Shown in pieces: positions 1 through 8,732 of a DNA stretch of 53,420 bases (within the stretch, counting starts at the first letter, position 1; every line of letters begins with the position of its first letter). This DNA comes from Candidatus Brocadia sp. (GTDB lineage: Bacteria; Planctomycetota; Brocadiia; Brocadiales; Brocadiaceae), in NCBI GenBank assembly GCA_011525665.1, contig WYAU01000072.1:1-53420 (forward strand), read 5' to 3'. Both the position numbers and the translations under genes were made by a program. A model generated the notes under the pieces. That model was given only the letters and a program-made list of their open reading frames with translations, did no database searches and had not been told where the DNA came from.

Positions 1-1
1 G

Positions 2-229
2 CTGCGCAGGGCGTGGACGAATTTTGATCTGACGATAGAAGAAGGTCTCAAACAATTGGTGACCATTTGTTCAATGGAAGTGAAGGTGAAAGGTCAAAAT
101 GCGCGTTGTCAGAAGACACCACGCCCACGACAGCAATCACGTGAACTATTAGAGGAATTGCAGATAATGTTGCCGGAGGCATTGCCCTGCCGGAAGATAC
201 GGATAGTCACAAAAAAACTTCCCCATTAA
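2..229 (+). CDS. C-terminal fragment of a transposase (5' end outside window)
   Basis: The frame is open from base 2 to a TAA at 227-229 and gives about 75 residues rich in Arg, Lys and Leu. It ends with a segment (around LLEELQIMLPEALP) that resembles the C-terminal tail of DDE transposases of the IS4/IS1634 type. The start lies before the window, so the catalytic residues cannot be seen and the family is uncertain. It is followed at once by a terminator-like hairpin, as at the end of an IS element. Assignment as a transposase is by resemblance only. Confidence 0.45.
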   Translation: MRRAWTNFDLTIEEGLKQLVTICSMEVKVKGQNARCQKTPRPRQQSRELLEELQIMLPEALPCRKIRIVTKKLPH

Positions 230-248
230 CAAAAAAAGCAATAAAATT

Positions 249-274
249 AAGGCTTTCATAGCCTTTTTATTTTT
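249..274 (+). terminator. Rho-independent terminator after the transposase fragment
   Basis: AAGGCT at 249-254 pairs with AGCCTT at 260-265 around a 5-base loop and is followed by a T-rich run. It lies 20 bases after the stop of the transposase fragment. A second small palindrome (TTCACC/GGTGAA, 273-288) follows and might be part of an IS end. Confidence 0.6.
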
Positions 275-459
275 CACCCTGGGGTGAACATCCGTCAAAG
301 GGAACTTCATTGTAAGTCACCGGCGTGAAATTCGACCGAGATTACGCCGAGGACTCAGACGGACGCTCAGTTGAACGACGAAGGGGAGACCTTCCACCGG
401 TTATTCAAGAATATTGCTGGTCACCCTAAATGCGTTTACAGAGAATGAAGTCTGTACAA

Positions 460-1830
460 TCACCAGCGATACAATGCCGTATATTTTATGGTTACCTCCG
501 AATCTTTTTTCAATGAAATTAAAAATTCAAGGGTATTGGCATCTTTTTTATTATACGTATGCGAAGACTCGCGAATTTCCCAATCACCCCAGAGGCGTTC
601 GGTTACCAGGACTCCGATATCTTCTCCTTTATGGTTGCGCAGCTTGATTTCCCAGGTTTCTTCCCGTGCCCGGTCACTTAATTGTTTATAACTTATTTGC
701 TTTCGTTCTCCAACCACGTCAAATGCATCACCCACATACAACCGGATTTTTTCATCTTTAGGAGTGTGGTCAACGTGATCCTCGCCGAGAAAAACCTGGG
801 ATTTATCCTCGTCGGACTTATAAACCCGTACCTTTCCGGCTGGAATAGGGAGTCCTAATCCATTTTTCTCTGAATTTGTAAATTCCAATTTAACATTGAC
901 TTTCTTTTCACTTTTGGATCCGTCATATTCGTAAATCTTTTTTACGGGCGTTGTTGCCGTCGGAAACAGCGAAAGCTGCTTGATTTGGTTATTTTTAATC
1001 GTTGCGGCACGCTGAAGCGTATAAAGATGATACTCAAAGAAGGCCTTTTCTTCAAATTGCGTAGCCGGAGCGGCTTCTGCCATTGCCCGTTCCTTATAAC
1101 CGATATAGCGCGGTGGCGGAGGAGTTATCCGGTGGACATCACCCGCTATCAATTTGAGCTTTGCATTCTCGTAATCCGTCCCCGATTGATTGTTGACGGA
1201 AACCCAGGCGGACAAATCCAGTGTTGTTTCATCTTTGTTCACCAACGCAACGTATTCTGCATGCCAGCCGATTCCATCCGTTAAATAGCTTGTCTCCATA
1301 GTGTGTTTGCCGGCTTTTTCGGCAGAAAGGTACCAGACCAGTGTCGGTCTGGTAATAAGACCCGCCGGGAGTTTCGGGAAGTCCATATTTTGAATATTTG
1401 CTGTTGCGATTGATTGAATCCCACCCTCTTTTTTCTCCAGGATCACACTTCCACCGGCGCTCAGCAGTTTTCCCTCAAAGACCTTGCCCTCTTTGGTAAA
1501 GAGTTGGATGACCTGATCGATATACTTTTGCAATATTTTTTCTGTGCTCACCAGATCATATTCATAGTTTTGCTCGAGGATAGTTACGTGATCCGGTGCC
1601 GTAAGCGATTTAAAATGGACAGAAGTAGGGTCAACAAGAGAAGCCACATCGGTAAAGCGTATTTCCTGACTTCCTGCCTTTAAATCCATTTCACGAACGT
1701 CGCGGACAAGACCGAGGTTATTCTGATAAACGGTAATGGAGACTTGCTTCTCCTGTGCCATGGAATAAGAATTGGAAAACGGCAAAAGAAGCGGACAAAA
1801 AAGAATGGCAATAAAAATATAATTTTTCAT
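460..1830 (-). CDS. Secreted DUF4139 domain protein
   Basis: A 456-residue protein. The start was set at ATG 1828-1830 because GGAGG sits about 9 bases upstream and the protein then opens with a classical signal peptide (MKNYIFIAILF, cleavage near SYSMAQ). The frame extends 20 codons further upstream without a better start. The body is the beta-rich DUF4139 type, with conserved stretches around TVYQNNLGLVRDVREM at the N-terminus and SGTDYENAKLKLIAGDV in the middle. No catalytic residues are known to me for this family; a periplasmic or surface role is inferred from the signal peptide. It is separated from its neighbours on both sides and is probably transcribed alone. Confidence 0.8.
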   Translation of the reverse strand: MKNYIFIAILFCPLLLPFSNSYSMAQEKQVSITVYQNNLGLVRDVREMDLKAGSQEIRFTDVASLVDPTSVHFKSLTAPDHVTILEQNYEYDLVSTEKILQKYIDQVIQLFTKEGKVFEGKLLSAGGSVILEKKEGGIQSIATANIQNMDFPKLPAGLITRPTLVWYLSAEKAGKHTMETSYLTDGIGWHAEYVALVNKDETTLDLSAWVSVNNQSGTDYENAKLKLIAGDVHRITPPPPRYIGYKERAMAEAAPATQFEEKAFFEYHLYTLQRAATIKNNQIKQLSLFPTATTPVKKIYEYDGSKSEKKVNVKLEFTNSEKNGLGLPIPAGKVRVYKSDEDKSQVFLGEDHVDHTPKDEKIRLYVGDAFDVVGERKQISYKQLSDRAREETWEIKLRNHKGEDIGVLVTERLWGDWEIRESSHTYNKKDANTLEFLISLKKDSEVTIKYTALYRW

Positions 1831-1946
1831 TCTGCAAACCTCCGAGTAAAATGCAGCGCGACCGCAAATAAAAGTAGAAATATGTTCCAATAAATGCCGC
1901 TTAACTAAATTGAAAATTCCTTATACGATCGGGTTAAGAGTTAAAG

Positions 1947-1991
1947 GTTGCGTGTTGTGTTGAAAAAAAACTCGCAACCCGCAACACGTAA
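1947..1991. repeat. Inverted repeat in the DUF4139/MFS intergenic region
   Basis: GTTGCGTGTTG (1947-1957) faces CAACACGTAAC (1982-1992) with one mismatch around a loop holding a run of eight A. It lies just beyond the stop of the minus-strand MFS gene and upstream of the DUF4139 gene. It could act as a transcript end, but the T-run on the minus strand lies inside the loop, so it is not a standard terminator. Confidence 0.35.
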
Positions 1992-2010
1992 CGCGCACCT
2001 ACTTTACAAA

Positions 2011-3300
2011 CTAAGGTTCCGTAAAAAGCTCATTCCTTTCACGAGCGGCGGTTGTTTCACTGATAGGACGGGATTCCCCCTGCCATGCCTTAAAACGAAG
2101 GAGGAAAACAAGTCCCGGAATAGCTGCTATAGTGCAAAAGATAAAAAAGTGAACCCATCCTAATCGCTCAGCCAAAAACCCGGTGGGTGAAGAGACGATC
2201 ACCCTTGGAATGCCCATGAGACTGCTCAAAAGGGCATATTGCGTGGCGGTAAACCTCTTATTGCAGAGGCTCGCCATAAAAGCCGTAAAGGTGGAGGTGC
2301 CCATACCGCCGGTCAAATTTTCAAATGTAACCGTAGCAACCAGTACGGAATGATATGCTCCTACAGAAGCAAGCGCAGAAAAAGAAAGGGTTGATATGGC
2401 CTGAAGTATCCCAAAAATCCAGAGGCCTTTGCAAAGTCCCAATTTTATCAGAAGGATGCCTCCGATGAGGCCACCTGCAATTGTAGCAAATATCCCGAAG
2501 GTCTTTACAACCGCTGCCAATTCCGTCTTGGTAAATCCCATCTTTAAAATAAAAGGTGTCGTCATACTGCCCGCCATGACATCGCCGATTTTATAGAGGA
2601 GAATAAAGGCCAAAATCTCAAAGGCCCCCATCCTCTTAAAATAATCGATAAAAGGTTCTATAACCGCTTCACGCAGGGATTTTGGCGGAATCACCTGCCC
2701 TTCCCTGTTTGGCGCCAGGCATGTTGTAATTATACCGATGAGAAGGGAAGCGGCCAGCAGCAGATAGACGTAATTCCAGGGGATACGGTCGGCCAAAAAC
2801 AGGGCAAACGCCCCGGAAATAAGCATACCTAAACGATAGCCGTTAACGGCCAGAGAAGAACCCAGGCCCAATTCTTCATCACTTAAAAGTTCCCGCCGAT
2901 AGGCATCAACAACAATGTCCTGGCTCGCACTAAAAAAGGACACAAGCACAGCAAGAAAGGCCACAATCCAGGGGGATTCGGCAGGCCTCACCAAAAAAAA
3001 GGCTCCGATAGCCAGCATAAGCAGGATTTGGGAAATGAGCATCCATCCGCGGCGTCGACCCAGAAGCGGAGGCACATATCGGTCCATAAAAGGAGCCCAG
3101 AGGAACTTGACCGTGTAAGGAAGCCCCACCAGGGAAAATAAGCCAATCACCGCAAGATTAATCTTTTCATCAGTCATCCATGCCTGAAGTGTCGAACCCG
3201 TGACTAAGAGAGGGATGCCGGAGCTTACGCCCAAAAAGAAGGTAACCAGCATCCGCCAGCTGAAAATAATCCTTACCATAGATCCCTGCATATTATTCAT
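2011..3300 (-). CDS. AmpG-like MFS transporter (muropeptide/anhydromuropeptide permease family)
   Basis: A 429-residue integral membrane protein with about 12 hydrophobic segments. The N-terminal third carries the pattern typical of AmpG-type MFS permeases: GIPLLVTGSTLQAW, then LVGLPYTVKFLWAPFMDRY and the GRRRGWM loop between helices 2 and 3. Characterised AmpG imports GlcNAc-anhydroMurNAc peptides from cell-wall turnover; the substrate here is inferred from family only. The first ATG (3298-3300) has no clear ribosome site; an ATG seven codons later has AGGGA about five bases before it and may be the true start. Upstream lie a perfect hairpin and a GC-rich repeat. Confidence 0.75.
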   Translation of the reverse strand: MNNMQGSMVRIIFSWRMLVTFFLGVSSGIPLLVTGSTLQAWMTDEKINLAVIGLFSLVGLPYTVKFLWAPFMDRYVPPLLGRRRGWMLISQILLMLAIGAFFLVRPAESPWIVAFLAVLVSFFSASQDIVVDAYRRELLSDEELGLGSSLAVNGYRLGMLISGAFALFLADRIPWNYVYLLLAASLLIGIITTCLAPNREGQVIPPKSLREAVIEPFIDYFKRMGAFEILAFILLYKIGDVMAGSMTTPFILKMGFTKTELAAVVKTFGIFATIAGGLIGGILLIKLGLCKGLWIFGILQAISTLSFSALASVGAYHSVLVATVTFENLTGGMGTSTFTAFMASLCNKRFTATQYALLSSLMGIPRVIVSSPTGFLAERLGWVHFFIFCTIAAIPGLVFLLRFKAWQGESRPISETTAARERNELFTEP

Positions 3301-3316
3301 GCGGTTTTTAGGGTGG

Positions 3317-3341
3317 CATGGACAAACGGAGTTTGTCCATG
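3317..3341. repeat. Perfect 11-bp palindrome upstream of the MFS gene
   Basis: CATGGACAAAC (3317-3327), a GGA loop, then GTTTGTCCATG (3331-3341). There is no T-run, so it is not a terminator. It looks like a small dispersed palindromic element; it would form a hairpin in the 5' leader of the MFS transcript. Confidence 0.5.
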
Positions 3342-3391
3342 TTTAAATTCACGTATAGGAATTTCAAAGTTTGTGTCATAGCATACCAGAC

Positions 3392-3441
3392 AACCCCCTG
3401 AATCCCCCTAGTTCTAAGGGGGACTTGAGGAAATCCCCCTT
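3392..3441. repeat. GC-rich palindromic repeat (CCCCCT/AGGGGG type)
   Basis: Two C-runs and a G-run: ACCCCCTGAATCCCCCTAG is followed by TTCTAAGGGGGACTTGAGG and another C5 tract. Elements of the same make-up recur at 28930-28970, 37420-37480 and 46800-46872, and inside gcvPB near 15900. It lies between the truncated hicA and the MFS gene. Confidence 0.5.
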
Positions 3442-3546
3442 AATAAAGCTTGCTATATTTGAAAGTTGCTGCCAAAGGCAGCCTAATTAATTAAGGAAAA
3501 AGTTTACATGGATATTGAAAATGAATAACGAACCCCGCACATAATG

Positions 3547-3726
3547 TTAAATTAAAAATGCATTGTCAGCCATGGTAAAAGAGTTAATTGGATTTGCCCT
3601 TGGAATAGTGATAATACGTTCTCCATTGGTCATTGTAATATGTTTTCCCTGTCTTGTAATCCAAAAACCCGCCTTTTCAAAAGCCTTTACGGCTCTCTGG
3701 TGGTTTATACCCGGTAGCTTAGGCAT
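3547..3726 (-). CDS. hicA: HicA-type toxin, C-terminally truncated
   Basis: A 59-codon frame directly after hicB (3 bases between the hicB stop and this ATG). It starts MPKLPGINHQRAVKAFEKAG and contains the HicA core (GFWITRQGKHITMTNGE with the catalytic-type His, then IITIPRANPINSFTMA). HicA toxins are dsRBD-fold mRNA interferases. Family members continue for 15-20 more residues after the FTMA position with a conserved helix; here the frame runs into DNAFLI and stops, so the last helix is missing and the toxin may be inactive. The DNA beyond the break is AT-rich and leads into repeat sequence, which suggests an insertion or deletion cut the gene. Confidence 0.7.
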   Translation of the reverse strand: MPKLPGINHQRAVKAFEKAGFWITRQGKHITMTNGERIITIPRANPINSFTMADNAFLI

Positions 3727-3729
3727 AAT

Positions 3730-3924
3730 TTATTCTACTTCTACGTAACGAGATACCTTATCTTTGCTTAATTCTTCAACAGTCTCTAAATATGTTTTTA
3801 TAGCGTCTTTAATATTCTCTAAAGCCTCCTCCTCCGTCTGACCTTGTGACCAACAACCAGGCAGACCAAGAACCCAAACGGCATAACCTTCTTCGGTTTT
3901 TTTGAGATTTACCTTGTATTTCAT
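3730..3924 (-). CDS. hicB: HicB-family antitoxin
   Basis: A 64-residue protein starting MKYKVNLKKTEEGYAVWVLG, followed by the HicB signature LPGCWSQGQTEEEALENIKDAI. The start at 3922-3924 was chosen over an ATG 12 codons upstream because GGAGG lies 7 bases before it. It has the partial RNase H-like fold region only; no C-terminal DNA-binding domain is visible, as in short HicB forms. It precedes hicA with nearly no gap, so the two would be translated together. Its partner toxin is truncated, which may leave this an orphan antitoxin. Confidence 0.8.
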   Translation of the reverse strand: MKYKVNLKKTEEGYAVWVLGLPGCWSQGQTEEEALENIKDAIKTYLETVEELSKDKVSRYVEVE

Positions 3925-3995
3925 AAATGCCTCCGAGATACTTTTAAATTTTTTATCCATAAAAGCAAGGGATCATTGCAATATGCCCTATGCCC

Positions 3996-5507
3996 TTACA
4001 GATAACTCTTATCCAACTCCACCAGCGCTTCGTTTTGTTTCTCCATCAGGGCGTATTTCCTTGCCAGTTTGCTGTGACGTCTGCCATAGGCGGCATAGAT
4101 GATGGAACCTAGTGCCAGCCATGCAAGGAGTCTGAGCCAGGTGGAAAATTCGAGGCGCATCATCATGTATCCACAGAAAAGGATGCCCAGGATGGGTATT
4201 ACCGGGACAAAGGGACACTTAAAGGCGCGGGGATGATGGGGATCTTTGATACGAAGGATGATAACTGCGGCAGAAACAAGGCAGAAGGCAAGGAGTGTCC
4301 CTATGTTGACCAGTTTTGCAATTTCTTCGATGGGAAAGCAACAGGCAGTAAGGGCGACACAGGCACCCACAATGATGGTAGATATATAGGGTGTGCCGAA
4401 ACGGGGATGGACGGCGGCGAAGATTCGTTCGGGCAGAAGACCGTCCCTGGCTATGGCCCAGAATATCCTGGATTGACTCAGGAGTAATACCAGGAGCACA
4501 CTGGTCAGTCCCGCCACGGCCCCGACCGAGATGAAAAAGGATACCTTTGTCAGTCCATACCGGCTAAAGGCATCTGCCAGGGGTGCATCGATATTAATGT
4601 CTTTATAGTAAACCATACCGGTAAGGACGGCAGTAACGGCAATGTATAAAATAGTACACAGTACCAGCGATACAATGATGCCAATGGGTACGTCCCTCTT
4701 CGGGTTTCTCGCCTCCTGGGCGGTAGTAGAAACTGCATCGAACCCGATATAGGCAAAGAAGACATATGCCGCACCGGTACCAATACCGCCAATACCATAC
4801 GGCGCAAAGGTATCAAAGCTATTGCCCCAATTATCACTCTTTACATAAAACCACCCAACAAAAATCACCAGGAGTATGACGGCTAGTTTTATTCCTACGA
4901 TGATACTGTTGAAACGCGCACTCTCTTTTATGCCAATGACCAGTAATGTAGTAATGGCGATAATAATAAGCGCGGCGGGCAGGTTGAATACGATGGGGAT
5001 TCCATGAATAAAAGGCACACTTTGAGCGAACAGGTCTTGTGCCTGGTGAGACAATGTCCAGTAGTCATTGGTAAGCCAGGGAGGAATATGTAAGCCAAAG
5101 AGTCCCAGTAATTTTACAAAATAATGTGACCATCCTACGGCCACAAGGCTTGATGCAAGGGAATATTCAAGAATAAGGTCCCATCCAATGATCCAGGCAA
5201 AGACCTCTCCCAGGGCCGCATATGAATACGTATAAGCGCTGCCGGCCAGAGGAACCATGGATGCAAACTCGGCGTAACAGAGGGCAACAAAGATACAGGC
5301 AAGACCTGAAAGGACAAAGGAAAGTATCAAGCCAGGGCCGGCAAACTCTCTGGCAGCGAGACCCGTCAAAACAAATATCCCGGCTCCAATGACGGCACCA
5401 ATCCCCAAGGCAGTTAACGAGAATGGGCCTAATACCCGTTTGAAGTGGTGGTGATCAGATTCCTCGGCAAGGTCACGGAGGGCCTTTTTTGCAAACAGTT
5501 TTTTCAT
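3996..5507 (-). CDS. APC-family amino-acid permease (cationic amino acid transporter-like)
   Basis: A 503-residue protein with about 12 transmembrane segments. The first segment holds the APC signature GIGAVIGAGIFVLTG, followed by AGPGLILSFVLSGLACIFVALCYAE, as in the CAT/YfnA group that moves amino acids by proton symport or exchange. The soluble N-terminus (MKKLFAKKAL) and a basic C-terminal tail match the family. It is the last gene of a minus-strand run (epimerase, pgsA, ribBA, permease), 53 bases after ribBA. The substrate cannot be read from the sequence. Confidence 0.85.
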   Translation of the reverse strand: MKKLFAKKALRDLAEESDHHHFKRVLGPFSLTALGIGAVIGAGIFVLTGLAAREFAGPGLILSFVLSGLACIFVALCYAEFASMVPLAGSAYTYSYAALGEVFAWIIGWDLILEYSLASSLVAVGWSHYFVKLLGLFGLHIPPWLTNDYWTLSHQAQDLFAQSVPFIHGIPIVFNLPAALIIIAITTLLVIGIKESARFNSIIVGIKLAVILLVIFVGWFYVKSDNWGNSFDTFAPYGIGGIGTGAAYVFFAYIGFDAVSTTAQEARNPKRDVPIGIIVSLVLCTILYIAVTAVLTGMVYYKDINIDAPLADAFSRYGLTKVSFFISVGAVAGLTSVLLVLLLSQSRIFWAIARDGLLPERIFAAVHPRFGTPYISTIIVGACVALTACCFPIEEIAKLVNIGTLLAFCLVSAAVIILRIKDPHHPRAFKCPFVPVIPILGILFCGYMMMRLEFSTWLRLLAWLALGSIIYAAYGRRHSKLARKYALMEKQNEALVELDKSYL

Positions 5508-5560
5508 CGTTCAAATGTTCTTCGTACCCTTTTGCGCCTTTATGGTTTTCCCGATACAGA

Positions 5561-6790
5561 CTACACCTTTTCTATGATGTGTCCGAGTTTTTCCTTCTTC
5601 GTCCGCAGATAATGCTTGTTTTCCTCCTGCGGCTCCATAACAATGGGTACCCGTTCCACGATCTCCAGACCGTATCCGGCAAGGGCAGCAAACTTTTTTG
5701 GATTGTTGGTAAGCAACCGCATCTGCGTTACACCCAGGTCTCTCAGAATTTGTGCCCCGATGCCGTAATCGCGTTTATCGGCAGGAAAACCAAGTCGTTC
5801 GTTTGCCTCAACGGTGTCGAGTCCCTTTTCCTGCAACAAATAGGCGTGAAGTTTGTTCTCCAGACCAATCCCCCGGCCCTCCTGCCGCATATACAGCAAC
5901 ACGCCCTTCCCGTGATGCTGGATTATCCGGAGGGCGCTGTGAAGTTGCTCGCCACAGTCACAACGGAGAGAACCAAAGACGTCGCCTGTCAGACATTCAT
6001 CATGCACCCTTACCAGCACCGGTTCATTATGTAAAGGGGAGGGTTCATTCCCGCTCTCATTACCTATGTTCAGACAAAGAGCCAGGTGGAGATACTCATC
6101 GACAAAGGATCGGTAGAGATGAAGAGTAAAGTTCCCGTAGATCGTAGGTAATTTTACCGTGACGCGCTTTTCAATCAACCGTTCCTGTTCATGCCGAAAT
6201 TTAATAATATCGGCAATAGTACAGATTTTGAGATTATGTTTTTCAGCAAACTTCCTGAGATCAGGGAGTTTTGCCATATTCCCGTCTTCTGTCATAATCT
6301 CACAGATCACTGCTGCGGGTTTAAGTCCAGCGATGCGTGTCAGGTCTACTGCGCCCTCAGTGTGTCCGGTCCTGACAAGCACGCCTCCCCTTTGCGCTTT
6401 GAGGGGAAACACGTGGCCAGGCCTGACAAGGTCGTCTGCAGTCGCTTTATCGTCAATAGCAGTTAGTACCGTTGTAGCCCTGTCCCTTGAAGAAACTCCC
6501 GTTGTAATGCCATTTCTGGCATCAATAGAAACGGTAAAAGGCGTCTGAAAGTTTGACGTGTTATGGGATACCATGGGATAGAGGTCGAGTTCTTCCGCAC
6601 GTTCCGCGTTGATAGCAAGGCAAATGATGCCCCGTGCGTGCATGAGCATAAAATTAATCGCTTCCGGGGTGATCTTTTCAGCGGCAATAGTAATATCCCC
6701 CTCGTTTTCACGATGCGCATCGTCAACCAGAATGATCATTTTGCCCTGTTTCAGGTCTTCTACGGCCTCTTGAATCGTGTTAAATTGCAT
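5561..6790 (-). CDS. ribBA: Bifunctional 3,4-dihydroxy-2-butanone 4-phosphate synthase / GTP cyclohydrolase II
   Basis: A 409-residue fusion catalysing both entry steps of riboflavin synthesis. The N-terminal half (about 1-205) is RibB, with the DDAHRENEGD metal/ribulose-5-phosphate loop and HTEGAVDLTRIAG. The C-terminal half (about 206-400) is RibA, with the zinc site DECLTGDVFGSLRCDCGEQ (three Cys), MRQEGRGIGL and the LTNNPKK end of the GTP site. Both halves look complete. The leader (6791-6990) shows no FMN riboswitch. It lies between pgsA and the permease on the same strand. Confidence 0.96.
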   Translation of the reverse strand: MQFNTIQEAVEDLKQGKMIILVDDAHRENEGDITIAAEKITPEAINFMLMHARGIICLAINAERAEELDLYPMVSHNTSNFQTPFTVSIDARNGITTGVSSRDRATTVLTAIDDKATADDLVRPGHVFPLKAQRGGVLVRTGHTEGAVDLTRIAGLKPAAVICEIMTEDGNMAKLPDLRKFAEKHNLKICTIADIIKFRHEQERLIEKRVTVKLPTIYGNFTLHLYRSFVDEYLHLALCLNIGNESGNEPSPLHNEPVLVRVHDECLTGDVFGSLRCDCGEQLHSALRIIQHHGKGVLLYMRQEGRGIGLENKLHAYLLQEKGLDTVEANERLGFPADKRDYGIGAQILRDLGVTQMRLLTNNPKKFAALAGYGLEIVERVPIVMEPQEENKHYLRTKKEKLGHIIEKV

Positions 6791-6990
6791 GGGAAAAAAA
6801 CCTCTCTTCTCTCAAATTCTGACGAGTAAATTTATAAACGTTCGGCGAGCAGCCCCGGCAAACAGGAGTCAGTGATACCGGAAAACTGATGGCTGTTACT
6901 TACAAAAAACTTACATAAATAGTATTACAAAAGACAGATAATGTAAAGCCTTTTTGTGTAAATACGGTTAAGAAGGGGGCAGGGAGCGCA

Positions 6991-7539
6991 TCACAATTGT
7001 TTTACCCCTCTGTACATATACAGAAGCCCGGAAATAAAGGTGAAAATAACGGTCATCCACCATATGATGACGAGTGCCGGCAAGGGAATATGGTTTCCGA
7101 TGATCACGGCTATGATAGCAACAATCTGAAGGGCTGTGGCTGCCTTGCCCAGTATCGTTGGTTGACAATCCATCCTCCCGGTAATGAGAAGCAAAGCGAA
7201 GGTGCCAAACATGAGCAGCAGGTCGCGGCAGACAATCACTGCCGGAATCCAGTTGGGAAACCTCGGTTCGGGCCAGATACGATCAGAGGAAAGTATGATG
7301 CAGGAGACCACCAGAACAAGTTTGTCTGCAACCGGGTCCAGATACCTCCCCAGGTTCGTTATTTCATTTCTTTTCCTGGCCAGATAGCCGTCCAGCATAT
7401 CGCTGAGGCCGATAACCACCATGATAAAAAGACAGACATAGCGGTAGTGATTATTGTGCTGGACTTGTGTTATACAAAACACTAAAGGAGGAATAAAAAA
7501 TATCCTGCTGAGGCTTATTTTATTGGAGAGTGTCAACAT
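6991..7539 (-). CDS. pgsA: CDP-diacylglycerol-glycerol-3-phosphate 3-phosphatidyltransferase
   Basis: A 182-residue membrane enzyme making phosphatidylglycerophosphate from CDP-DAG and glycerol 3-phosphate. The CDP-alcohol phosphotransferase motif D-x2-DG-x2-AR-x8-G-x3-D-x3-D is complete (SDMLDGYLARKR, then LGRYLDPVADK). Four to six hydrophobic segments follow the family pattern, and the length is normal. The protein begins MLTLSNKISLSRI, as in PgsA. It follows the epimerase gene by 45 bases. Other CDP-alcohol transferases, such as PssA, share the motif, but the length and N-terminus favour PgsA. Confidence 0.88.
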   Translation of the reverse strand: MLTLSNKISLSRIFFIPPLVFCITQVQHNNHYRYVCLFIMVVIGLSDMLDGYLARKRNEITNLGRYLDPVADKLVLVVSCIILSSDRIWPEPRFPNWIPAVIVCRDLLLMFGTFALLLITGRMDCQPTILGKAATALQIVAIIAVIIGNHIPLPALVIIWWMTVIFTFISGLLYMYRGVKQL

Positions 7540-7584
7540 GGGAAAACCTCATTGACGATATTTTCTGTAATTGACAACTTTGTG

Positions 7585-8532
7585 TTACGTTCTTTCTTTA
7601 TGCCATGCTACGAACAAACGGATACCCTGCTCAATGGATACTGTGGGCCTGTACTGTAAAAAACGTTCCGCTTTTCTGATGTCCGCGTAAGTTCTGCGCA
7701 CGTCTCCCGGTTGTTCCGGAAGTCTTTTAATTTTCGCCTTTTTTCCCAATTCCCGTTCAATGAGTTCTATAAGTTTTGCCAGCTGGATCGGCGTTGAATT
7801 ACCCAGATTAATAATTTCAAAATCACATTGTCTATGTAAGGCAGAGACCACACCGTCTATGACATCAGAGAAAAAGGTGTAATCCCTCTGCGTCGTTCCG
7901 TCGCCATAAAGGGAAATCTGCTGGTCATGGTCAATAAGTTCGGTAAATTTACGTATGGCAAGGTCAGGCCGTTGCCTCGGTCCATACACGGTGAAAAATC
8001 GGAGACAGACAATAGGTATCTTGTAGAGATGATGGTAGTTATAACAATAAAGTTCCCCCGCCCGTTTGGTCGCTGCATAAGGAGAGATAGGTTCATTTAC
8101 GGGGTCATCTTCCGAGAACGGGATTTTTTTGTTATTTCCATAAACCGAAGAAGACGAACCAAAGATAAAGTGCCTGACCTTATATATTTTTGAAAGCTCA
8201 AGCAAGTTTAACGTGCCCTGGCAGTTGACCTCTTCATAGAGCAATGGCCGTTCGATTGACGGCCTTACTCCGGCATACGCCGCAAGATGAACAACCTTTT
8301 CAATACGGTTTTTCTCAAATACCTCCTTGCATGAAACAGTGTTGCAGATATCGGTTTCGTATAGTGTTAACCGCGGATTATGGATGGCCGCTGAGATATT
8401 TTCTCTTTTATAGGCAGGCCTGTAGAAATCATTAAAATTATCAATGACAACTACCCGTTCACCCTGAGACAACAATTTTTCCACCAGATGCGAACCGATA
8501 AAACCGGCGCCACCGGTAACGAGAATTGCCAT
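7585..8532 (-). CDS. NAD-dependent sugar-nucleotide epimerase (UDP-glucuronate/UDP-glucose 4-epimerase-like)
   Basis: A 315-residue extended short-chain dehydrogenase. The Rossmann motif GGAGFIGSH is at residues 7-15, followed by an acidic NAD-binding residue at the end of strand 2 (VVVIDNFNDFY). The catalytic pair is YAATK (Tyr-x3-Lys), with the upstream Ser in FGSSSSVYG. The RFFTVYGPRQRPD segment is typical of UDP-glucuronate 4-epimerases. The product probably feeds envelope polysaccharide; the exact sugar is not readable. The start has AGGA about nine bases upstream. It heads the minus-strand run that continues with pgsA and ribBA. Confidence 0.85.
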   Translation of the reverse strand: MAILVTGGAGFIGSHLVEKLLSQGERVVVIDNFNDFYRPAYKRENISAAIHNPRLTLYETDICNTVSCKEVFEKNRIEKVVHLAAYAGVRPSIERPLLYEEVNCQGTLNLLELSKIYKVRHFIFGSSSSVYGNNKKIPFSEDDPVNEPISPYAATKRAGELYCYNYHHLYKIPIVCLRFFTVYGPRQRPDLAIRKFTELIDHDQQISLYGDGTTQRDYTFFSDVIDGVVSALHRQCDFEIINLGNSTPIQLAKLIELIERELGKKAKIKRLPEQPGDVRRTYADIRKAERFLQYRPTVSIEQGIRLFVAWHKERT

Positions 8533-8627
8533 GAATCGATCGTCCTTTCATGTGCTTATCGTATTGCAGTTTTACGATTTAATATAGCAGAGGAGTCCTC
8601 TGAGTCAAGTGAAAAAACAACTTTGAC

Positions 8628-8656
8628 TTGACACGTCCCTTTTTTATGTGTACGAT
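8628..8656 (+). promoter_or_regulatory. Sigma-70-type promoter for carAB
   Basis: TTGACA at 8628-8633 and TACGAT at 8651-8656 with a 17-base spacer, pointing at carA (start 8733). This would give a leader of about 70 bases. The leader shows no pyrimidine-responsive attenuator. Confidence 0.65.
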
Positions 8657-8732
8657 TTACCGACTTAAATTTAGCCGCCGGGAGAAGAAGACACGGACGT
8701 GATTAAAAACCTTACACCTTTCATGAAAATTT

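Noticed and set aside
290-455. Structured RNA between the transposase fragment and the DUF4139 gene
   Set aside because: Some short inverted motifs occur, but they do not match an RNA family I know.
6791-6990. FMN riboswitch ahead of ribBA
   Set aside because: None of the conserved RFN blocks are present; only AT-rich leader.
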